Below, piece after piece: positions 57,560 to 64,000 of a stretch of DNA of 64,000 nt. The first letter of the stretch is position 1. The number at the start of each line of letters is the position of its first letter. The translations under genes and the position numbers were made by a program. Under the pieces are notes generated by a model. That model saw only the letters and a list, made by a program, of their open reading frames with translations. It searched no databases and had not been told where the DNA came from. Source of the DNA: Acidobacteriota bacterium (lineage in GTDB: Bacteria; Acidobacteriota; Blastocatellia; RBC074); assembly GCA_016710075.1 (NCBI GenBank), contig JADJLO010000041.1, positions 62,001 through 126,000 on the forward strand. The letters run 5' to 3'.

Positions 57560-58718
57560 TTATTTTGCCAGTCTCAATCCGCAATATTGCCAACGCATAT
57601 CCGGGTGAAAAAAATTGCGGTAAGTTATCCTGCTGTGGCCTACAGGAGTAGCGACAGAAGCGCCTCGCAACACCATCTGATTCACCATGAATTTTCCGTT
57701 GTACTCTCCCAATGCCCCGGGAGCTTTTTTTGTAATGCGGATATGGCAAATATGCGCTGCCCGTCCATTCCCACACCTGTCCGTAATCCAGTTTTTCTGC
57801 TGCGGCTTCCCACTCCAACTCTGTTGGCAGTCGCAGGCCGCTCCACTCAGCAAACGCAAACGCTTCGTAAAAACTCAGGTGCCTGACCGGATGTTGCAAC
57901 TCCAGTGGCCTCAGCCCGTCCAGGTCATAAACATGCCATTCATCACCAATCTGATGCCAATAAAGAGGCGCACTGATATTATTGATATTTTTCCAATCCC
58001 AGCCACAGTCGTGCCATAAATTAAAGTTCGTGTACCCTCCAGCGCACATGAATTCAAGGTATTCAGCATTGGTTACCGGATCTTCTGCAATCTCAAATTC
58101 GACCAGATAAACTTTGTGTCTGCCGAGTTCGTTATCAAAGCAGAAGTTGTCCCCGTGATGCCCGATTTCATATATTCCTTCGGGAAACCTGTGAAAGCCA
58201 AGCGAGCGAGCGATGGGCTGTAACTCAAAGCCGCTCCCATAAACCGGGAATGCAGGCTGATGGCCCAGTATGTATTTGATGTCATAGACGAAAAGTTCCT
58301 GATGCTGTTCTTCGTGATTGAGGCCGATTTCTATAACTCCCAGCGTGTCCTGCTGCAATTCCTCAAGCAATAACTCCCTCATTTGCTCATCAACATAAGC
58401 TCGATATTGATAGACCTCACTGACGGATGGTCGCGTCATCAGACCACGCTCAGGGCGTGACACACGCTTGCCGGCATTGTTGTAGTAGCTGTTGAACAAA
58501 TAGCCGAAATTGTCATCATAAACCTGATAAGCCCGCTTGAACTGAGTCAGAACAAATTGCTCCCAAAACCAGGTGGTGTGTGCGAGGTGCCATTTCGGCG
58601 GAGACACGAAAACTTCCGGCTGAACAGAATAATCTTCATTCCAGATCGGTCTGGCGAGAATTTCCGAGTCATTGCGAACTATGTTAAATCGTTGTAGTAA
58701 GAGTTGCTGTCTATTCAT
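57560..58718 (-). CDS. egtB: EgtB, sulfoxide synthase of ergothioneine biosynthesis (frameshifted end)
   Basis: Iron(II) enzyme joining hercynine with a thiol (cysteine or gamma-glutamylcysteine) and oxygen. DinB-like N-terminal half: PPKWHLAHTTWFWEQFVL (iron His) and NHEEQHQELFVYDIKY (His-x3-His-x-Glu). FGE-sulfatase-like half: GIYEIGHHGDNFCFDNELGR, PVTNAEYLEFM, LPTELEWEAAA, VWEWTGS. Near 57735 an A run is one base too long. Correcting it gives YKKAPGALGEYNGKFMVNQM, VLRGASVATP, RITYRNFFHP and a stop at 57560, the family's normal end. Hercynine cannot reach ergothioneine without a C-S lyase (EgtE), which is not in the window. Confidence 0.93.
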
Positions 58719-58803
58719 TTCAGCCAGTTACAAACCCGTCATCGCTCCTGCTTTTCTCAGCGAATCGGAGGTTTTTTATTTTAAATACCCGATTGTCAAC
58801 ATC

Positions 58804-60273
58804 TCACCCCATAAACTTCGGAGTCAGCCGTTTCTCAATGAATTCAAAAACCAACTCGAGCAGTATTGCCAGCAAAGCGGAGGGGATTGCTCCCTTCAAT
58901 ATCAGATTTGAGTTATTTAGCGCCAACCCTGTAACAATATACTCGCCCAGGCCACCGGCGCCGATAAATGCAGCCAGTGTAGCTGTGCCGACATTAATGA
59001 CCGAAGCAATGCGAATTCCCGAAATAATCGCCGGCAGCGCGAGCGGCAATTCGATGAGCTTTAATTTCTGGTTCGCGGTTAATCCCATCGCTGTCGCCAC
59101 GCTTTTCAGCTCCGGATCAACGCCCTTCAGGCCTGAAATCGTGTTTCGCAGAATTGGTAATAAAGCATAGATACAGAGCGCAGTAATAGCAGGAACAAGG
59201 CCAATTCCCAATAGTGGGATCATCAGGGCAAGCAACGCAAGGGACGGGACGGTCTGAAAGATACCTGTCAAATATAAGATCGGATTGAGAAGTAATTGAT
59301 TTTTATAAAGTACAATTCCCAGCGGCAACGCAATGCTTATCGCAATAACAACCGACAAAAAGGTTAAAAACAGATGTTGCAGGATATGTCTGAAAAGGTC
59401 CTGCGAAGCAGATGGCTGTCTTTCCGCCCTGGCACCTGTCAAACCTTTCCTGGCCAAAAACTCTTTTGCAATCAGGGCAAAATCTTTTTTGCCAAACAAA
59501 GCGGCAGCGTTCATTTCGCGCATCTCGCTTTCGTTAATCTGATTGTCTAGTCGAGCCAGTGCCTGCTTCGCTTTTTCAGGCAACCGGCTTTGATAAAAAC
59601 TTACTGCCGCATACTCGGGAAAAAAGTTTTTGTCGTCCTGTAGAACACGTAAATTGTATTTTTTTATCTCCCCATCGGTCGAATAAGCATCGGTAAAGTG
59701 AATGCTGTTATTCCGCAGCGCATTGTAAGCCAGGCCATGTTCGATGCCTCTGACGCGCTGCGGTAACTGATAGGTCGCAACCAGATTGTTCCAGCCATCA
59801 GCGCGTTGCAGGAACTCATAACTTACCGCCCCGGCAAGAGCCGGGTGCGCACGCAGATCAGAAATTGTCTTGATCTGCTGCTGGTCCGCCTGAGCTTCAT
59901 TCAATACGATGGCATAGGTGTTATTGAATCCCAGCGGCAGCGAAATTTCCAGCCCGTATCTTTGCTGAAGTGCCTGCCTGATTTCTTCGGGCGAGAGATG
60001 GCTTCCCGCTTTCAAAATCTCGGCTGAAATTGTACCCGTGTATTCGGGATAAATGTCAATTGCCCTGTTAAGCAATGCTTCAAAAGCAATTGTAGTTCCC
60101 CCCAGATTATATTTTCTTTCAACGCGATAGCCGTTACTCTCTAAAAGCTGGGAAATGATCTCGCTGAGAATATAGCCTTCGTTAAAATGCTTGGAGCCCA
60201 CTGCGATTCTCTCCTGTGCAAAAGCGCAAGCAGAAAACAAAAGAAGACTCAAAATAACCGGAAATCGCTTCAT
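58804..60273 (-). CDS. ABC importer, fused binding protein and permease (osmoprotectant/EgtU-like)
   Basis: 489 residues. A signal peptide (1-19) is followed by an OpuAC/GltB-like solute-binding domain (~20-275: IAVGSKHFNEGYILSEIISQ, YPEYTGTISAEIL, TDAYSTDGEIKKYNL). A permease domain with five helices follows (~290-480; the coupling EAA-like loop is SVATAMGLTANQKLKLIELP). Fusion with the binding domain first differs from the usual permease-first order of EgtU and of OpuF-type systems. The gene lies 85 bases upstream of egtB and overlaps the ATPase stop by 4 bases. Ergothioneine, or choline/betaine/hercynine-like quaternary amines, are the most likely substrates. Confidence 0.87.
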   Translation of the reverse strand: MKRFPVILSLLLFSACAFAQERIAVGSKHFNEGYILSEIISQLLESNGYRVERKYNLGGTTIAFEALLNRAIDIYPEYTGTISAEILKAGSHLSPEEIRQALQQRYGLEISLPLGFNNTYAIVLNEAQADQQQIKTISDLRAHPALAGAVSYEFLQRADGWNNLVATYQLPQRVRGIEHGLAYNALRNNSIHFTDAYSTDGEIKKYNLRVLQDDKNFFPEYAAVSFYQSRLPEKAKQALARLDNQINESEMREMNAAALFGKKDFALIAKEFLARKGLTGARAERQPSASQDLFRHILQHLFLTFLSVVIAISIALPLGIVLYKNQLLLNPILYLTGIFQTVPSLALLALMIPLLGIGLVPAITALCIYALLPILRNTISGLKGVDPELKSVATAMGLTANQKLKLIELPLALPAIISGIRIASVINVGTATLAAFIGAGGLGEYIVTGLALNNSNLILKGAIPSALLAILLELVFEFIEKRLTPKFMG

Positions 60274-60983
60274 CGGTGCTGCTCTTTAAATTCGTATTTA
60301 ATCTGACCGAGTTCGGCTTTGCCTCCCTGCTTGAAAACTTTGCCTTCATTTATCCAGACGAACTCATCGGCCAGCAATTCAGCTTCTTCCAATTGATGTG
60401 TAACGATAATGACTGAAGTCGGTTCTTGTGCTTGTAGCCTCAGCAAGTACTCATAGATGTTGGCTTTCGTTTTGTAATCCAGAGAAGCAAACGGCTCATC
60501 CATTAAGACTAATGGCGGTTGCAGAAAAAATGCCCGGCATAGACCAACACGTTGTTGCTCTCCACCTGAAAGCTGGTAAGGATACTTCTTCAGGTACGAA
60601 TCCGGGAGTTGTACGGCAGATAACAGGAAAGCGGTTCTTTCCTGAATAAAAGTCGATGGCCGGCCGGTGATTTTCCCTAACAAGGCAATATTTTCCTGAA
60701 TATTTAAATGAGGAAACAAGCCAATATTCTGCACCGCGTAACCTGTTTTCAGCCTTAGTCGCGCGGGATTCTGATAATCGAAATCTTCTCCAAACACTCT
60801 GACCGTTCCGCTGTCAGGCCTCACCATTCCATTGATTATTTTCAGAATCGTTGACTTTCCGCTGCCGCTGGAACCAAGCAGGGCGGTAATCCGATTTTTG
60901 AGAAAGCTCAACGAAACGTTAGCTAATACTCGTGTATCAGAATAATTATGAGTGACATTGTGTAATTCAGCGATAGTCATCAC
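60270..60983 (-). CDS. ABC importer ATPase (osmoprotectant/EgtV-like)
   Basis: 237 residues. Walker A GSSGSGKST, Q-loop AVQNIGLFPHL, signature LSGGEQQRVGLCRA, Walker B PPLVLMDEPFASLD, H-loop IIVTHQLEEA. It lacks the C-terminal CBS domains of the osmosensing OpuA/OpuC ATPases. That fits transport not gated by ionic strength, as expected for a nutrient or antioxidant importer. First gene of the apparent operon ATPase - permease/binding protein - egtB - egtD. Confidence 0.9.
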   Translation of the reverse strand: MMTIAELHNVTHNYSDTRVLANVSLSFLKNRITALLGSSGSGKSTILKIINGMVRPDSGTVRVFGEDFDYQNPARLRLKTGYAVQNIGLFPHLNIQENIALLGKITGRPSTFIQERTAFLLSAVQLPDSYLKKYPYQLSGGEQQRVGLCRAFFLQPPLVLMDEPFASLDYKTKANIYEYLLRLQAQEPTSVIIVTHQLEEAELLADEFVWINEGKVFKQGGKAELGQIKYEFKEQHR

Positions 60984-61105
60984 AACTGGACTTCACCCGA
61001 TTTAGTGGACAATACCGAGTCTGGATTTATCCAACACCCTCTGAATAATCTTTCGCTCAAAAGAATTCGAGCGAATCGGGCGGAGGATTGCAATCACCGG
61101 ACCGA

Positions 61106-62652
61106 TCAGAACGAGTACTCCACATAGAGTCCCGCCTTGATCAATTTGCCGACTTTGGGTTTTGGAAGATCGGCTGCGGCATTTTCCGCGGGAGGGATTT
61201 TACCGCTTGAGGTTGTGATCTCGAATGAATCGCTGCGAACCAGTGCGCACTCATCCACAAGCGCCTTGATCAATGGCGAGCGCGGAACCTCAGTTCCTTG
61301 TCGGGATTGCCATAAACGCCAATCTGTGTTGAACACATCGCCACGAAGCCATTTGTACTGTGGTTTTTGCCAAGAGCATCGACAACAGGAATTGGCGTGG
61401 CGTTTGTACTGCCATGGTGCCCTACTTTGTAGAAATCGATAGTGCGGAGAATTTGAGATGCCTCTACGGTCATCTCGCCGGCCATGGTTGGGTCGTTTGT
61501 TGGTTTGTCGAGCTTATAAAGCCAGTGCTCCCAGTTACCGGCCTGGGCATCGCCTACGAAGAGCAGGTTTTTGCCGGCAAACTTGAATAAGACGACGAGG
61601 CTCTGGTTGTTGAGGAAGTTATCGATCTTAGCGGCTGCGGCTACAAGCATATCGGGCTGGGCACTGTTCACTATATTCTGAATCACATTGTAATCGATCG
61701 TGTCGCCCAATGCGTCCTTCATCGGATAGCAGCTGAGTGGAGTATCGGTAATCCAATGCTTAGAAAAGAGCTGAATTGATTTTTCGCGGGTATCAGTGCT
61801 GGTGGTGGCGTCAAGATATTGACCAACGCCTTTTTTGAAGTCGGTCAGCGCCACAAAATTCTTCGCATCCTTCGGCGGCGGGCCGAGGATATCTGCTGAA
61901 AGGCCCTCGAGCTCAGGCGGTAATTCAGGTTTGTCGCCGGCGGCATAATATCTGACATTGTTACCATTCTGGCCCAGATGGTTTTTCAGTAGATCAAGAG
62001 CGGCGGCGTTGCCTCCACCCTTGGTTCCTCCCTTTGCGGCGACGCTGAAGTCAATACCTGTGGCGTTCGAAAGCTGATCGATCGCCTGGTTGGCCGCTTC
62101 ATCATTACGGCCCCGGAACCGCATGGCAAGTTGCAGCGCCAGCAGATTAAAATTACTGACAGAATCCTGGTCATCATTGAACTGCTCCCAGTATGGCATC
62201 CACACCATAGAGGCTTTAAAATCCTTGAAGCGCTTGGCACGGCTGAAGCCTGCGATATGATCAGCGTGACGGTGAGTCATGATGACAAGCGCGAGCTGGC
62301 CTTTCGTCGTCTCGAAGAGATCCTCGACGGCTTCCTCGATCGAGCCGATATCCCCCTTCCCTGTTGTTCCCTTGAAAACACCGCAATCTATCAGAATGTA
62401 TTGATTGCCCGAAGCGGTCGGGACGGTTACCAGAAAGAAATCGCCAAATCCGACACGATACATCCGCACTTTAAGGCCGCCGGCCGAACCTGCGTCAACG
62501 ACCGGCGCCGGTTTGACAGGTGGCTTTTTTCCTTTTCCTTTGGAGCCGGACGGGTTGGCAGGATGAGCCAACTTTGCCTTTTTGGTTACCGCTTTCCTGG
62601 TGGGTCGGACGGCTTTGACGGTCGCTTTTGCTTTGGAACTCCTGGCTGTCAT
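61106..62652 (-). CDS. MBL-fold metallo-hydrolase (ComEC/Rec2-C type), frameshifted near its end
   Basis: A Lys/Ala/Pro-rich N-terminal tail (~60 residues; KAKATVKAVRPTRKAVTKKA) precedes a metallo-beta-lactamase fold: VRMYRVGFGDFFLVTVPTAS, LIDCGVFKG, VIMTHRHADHIAGF (HxHxDH), FVGDAQAGNWEHW and FYKVGHHGSTNATPI. The frame fails at NPDKELRF near 61285; adding one G gives NPDKGTEVPRSPLIKALVDE, and the protein runs to 61106. Similar domains hydrolyse nucleic acids or other phosphodiesters; the tail suggests DNA or RNA contact. It overlaps no neighbour but lies 3 bases from the metalloprotease gene. Confidence 0.85.
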
Positions 62653-62655
62653 ATA

Positions 62656-64000
62656 TCAGATCCCCCCATGCAGCATGTTGAAATCAAGCTGGAAACGCTT
62701 TGGGTCATTGCCCTCGCTCAATCCCTCGCTAATGCCGAAGCGTCGCTGACGTTCTTCACGTTTTTTACCGTGCTCACCATCGAGCCGTTTGCGTATGATG
62801 TACTGGATCTCTCCCGGACCATATTCGCCTTTCACAAGTGGAGGCTTCGAGATCAGAAGCGTAACACCACCACGCATTGGGAATGTGCCGAGTTCTGGCC
62901 TGTTCGGATCGAACGGCACATCATACTTCTGGGCCATCTCCACAACCATATCTATTCGCAGGCTGCCATCGGAGGCAAGCCTGAAAGCCGGATGGAATGA
63001 GGGGATAGAGATGTAAAGGTCCGGCCTAAAACCCAGCCTCCCAGCGTTTGCCTCCGCATAAGCCCGTAGTTTTTCGGCATTCTTGCCTTTTTCATCATTT
63101 GTAAGACCGTTAGGATCGCCGAAAATAAGCCCGTCTACCGGCGGCAGAGAAACTTTTGGCCAGCTGAGCGATTCTTCCGAAAAATATTGCGCATCTTCAG
63201 GGACAATGCCACGAACCCTGAATGCCTGCATAAACGCATTACGCATGCCTATTTCATCATCCGGATGAAGATCCCGATCAGCAGTTATGACTGCACGGAG
63301 GTAATCACCAAAGGTGATATCCACAGGCGGGCAGTAATCGATAGCACGAACACAGATCTTGAAAAGGTGTTGAGCCATGCGAGAGGCCTCCTCAGCGAGC
63401 AGGTTGGCCAGCGAACTTGAAAGTTCGGTAGTATTGATATTTCCGTTTCCTGGTCTAGATAGCCGGAACAAGGGAGCAGTCCGGCGGAGATAGACGGTGA
63501 AATAGGCATCAAATACCGCCGAAACCAGAATGCCGCCGCGCTCGTGCGGCTCCAGATTGGGTTCCTTCATCAGATTTGGATTGGGCGGATCGCTCAATGC
63601 CGAGCGTAAAGCTCTGCCGATGCCGCGCGCCTCGCCAAACTGCTGTGCCAGGCCAATCAGGGGATTCTCAACGGCAAGTTGCGATTGGAGCAACACGTTC
63701 TTATCGGTTGTCGCACCCGCTTCCGGCTGAAGTTCATATTGATATAGCCGGCCGCCGGTCTTCTTGATGGTATCGAGCAGTGCGTCTTTATAAGAGAAAT
63801 GCTGAAACAGGGCGACCAGATCGGCGAATGCTTCGTGAAACGCCGGCACATCCGGATTGGTCCGCTCTGTGAAATAGGTCCGAATGCCATCCAGGATCGC
63901 GTGTGTTGTTTCGTGGACGATGATGTCATGTGAGAGGCAGGTAAAAATCGTTTGCCCGGGCAGGTTACGTCCCGGGTCGGTTCGACTCGCACGGAAATAA
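62656..64000 (-). CDS. Gluzincin-like zinc metalloprotease (partial, 5' end outside)
   Basis: The frame is open to the window edge. Near the start it reads LSHDIIVHETTHAILDGIRT, an HExxH zinc motif, and ~30 residues later HEAFADLVALF with a Glu fit to be the third ligand, as in thermolysin-like gluzincins. The following ~380 residues have no strong motif, though GYLRAVITADRDLHP-like and FHPAFRLASDGSLRIDMVVE segments are present. A GTG at 63849 is not a convincing start because homologous-looking sequence lies upstream. It is followed after 3 bases by the MBL hydrolase gene, so the two are linked. Substrate unknown. Confidence 0.7.
   Translation of the reverse strand, partial: YFRASRTDPGRNLPGQTIFTCLSHDIIVHETTHAILDGIRTYFTERTNPDVPAFHEAFADLVALFQHFSYKDALLDTIKKTGGRLYQYELQPEAGATTDKNVLLQSQLAVENPLIGLAQQFGEARGIGRALRSALSDPPNPNLMKEPNLEPHERGGILVSAVFDAYFTVYLRRTAPLFRLSRPGNGNINTTELSSSLANLLAEEASRMAQHLFKICVRAIDYCPPVDITFGDYLRAVITADRDLHPDDEIGMRNAFMQAFRVRGIVPEDAQYFSEESLSWPKVSLPPVDGLIFGDPNGLTNDEKGKNAEKLRAYAEANAGRLGFRPDLYISIPSFHPAFRLASDGSLRIDMVVEMAQKYDVPFDPNRPELGTFPMRGGVTLLISKPPLVKGEYGPGEIQYIIRKRLDGEHGKKREERQRRFGISEGLSEGNDPKRFQLDFNMLHGGI

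Overview
The window looks like a piece of an uncultivated or draft Acidobacteriota genome, probably close to the Blastocatellia. The main clues are a von Willebrand-type protein of the kind nearly restricted to Acidobacteria (9658-10728), long secreted TPR/FG-GAP/UnbV proteins, a kinase-TPR-caspase-like locus, an EgtB of the acidobacterial sort, and an F1Fo ATP synthase operon that starts with two b-type subunits and lacks the a, c, beta and epsilon genes. GC content is moderate. No plasmid, phage or CRISPR module is visible.

Layout. 0.6-5.3 kb (minus): nucleoside-binding lipoprotein, pyrimidine phosphorylase, IspDF and a YacL-type PIN/TRAM protein. 5.8-9.5 kb (minus): Ser/Thr kinase, TPR-like secreted protein and a caspase-fold protein without the catalytic Cys. 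9.7-11.9 kb: VWA protein and a TrmFO gene with an internal deletion. 12.1-19.9 kb (plus): two methyltransferases, a glycosyltransferase, copper amine oxidase, asparagine synthase and signal peptidase I. 20.1-27.4 kb (plus): giant TPR/FG-GAP protein, PA14 protein, AccD, M28 peptidase and a DUF4177 protein. 27.5-43.6 kb: mixed housekeeping genes (CPBP protease, NUDIX, TonB-like, RsmI, polyphosphate glucokinase, hydrolases, DAP-decarboxylase-like enzyme, MurQ plus an amino-sugar kinase, tRNA-Arg, patatin, VanZ). 43.7-48.0 kb (minus): atpF', atpF, atpH, atpA, atpG.

48.2-56.3 kb is the accessory region. Two groups of integron gene cassettes, all read leftwards, carry short attC sites whose outer core sequences match cassette by cassette. 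Array A carries an SRPBCC protein, a DUF433/DUF5615 pair, and a VOC protein with a sulfite-oxidase-like enzyme. Array B carries a DUF1330 protein, a broken recombinase-bearing cassette and a RibD/DHFR-like protein. Each array starts at a copy of the same roughly 170-200 bp sequence, which ends at the first cassette core and behaves like a duplicated attI/Pc region. No integron integrase gene is visible. Between the arrays lie a NodU/CmcH-type carbamoyltransferase and an acyl carrier protein gene with an in-frame stop. 56.6-61.0 kb (minus) encodes ergothioneine synthesis (EgtB, EgtD) next to an osmoprotectant/ergothioneine-type ABC importer. The window ends in an MBL-fold hydrolase and a zinc metalloprotease that runs off the edge.

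Two genome-wide traits stand out. First, intergenic spaces are full of repeats: a long GTTTCGT-rich inverted-repeat family, a TTTAAAGT-rich family, several small hairpin families with compensatory base changes, and a 260 bp nested inverted repeat. Second, many conserved genes are interrupted by one-base length changes in short homopolymers or by local deletions, and one 200 bp stretch (14.94-15.13 kb) looks like unreadable base calling. Most broken genes are therefore more likely sequence or assembly errors than real pseudogenes.
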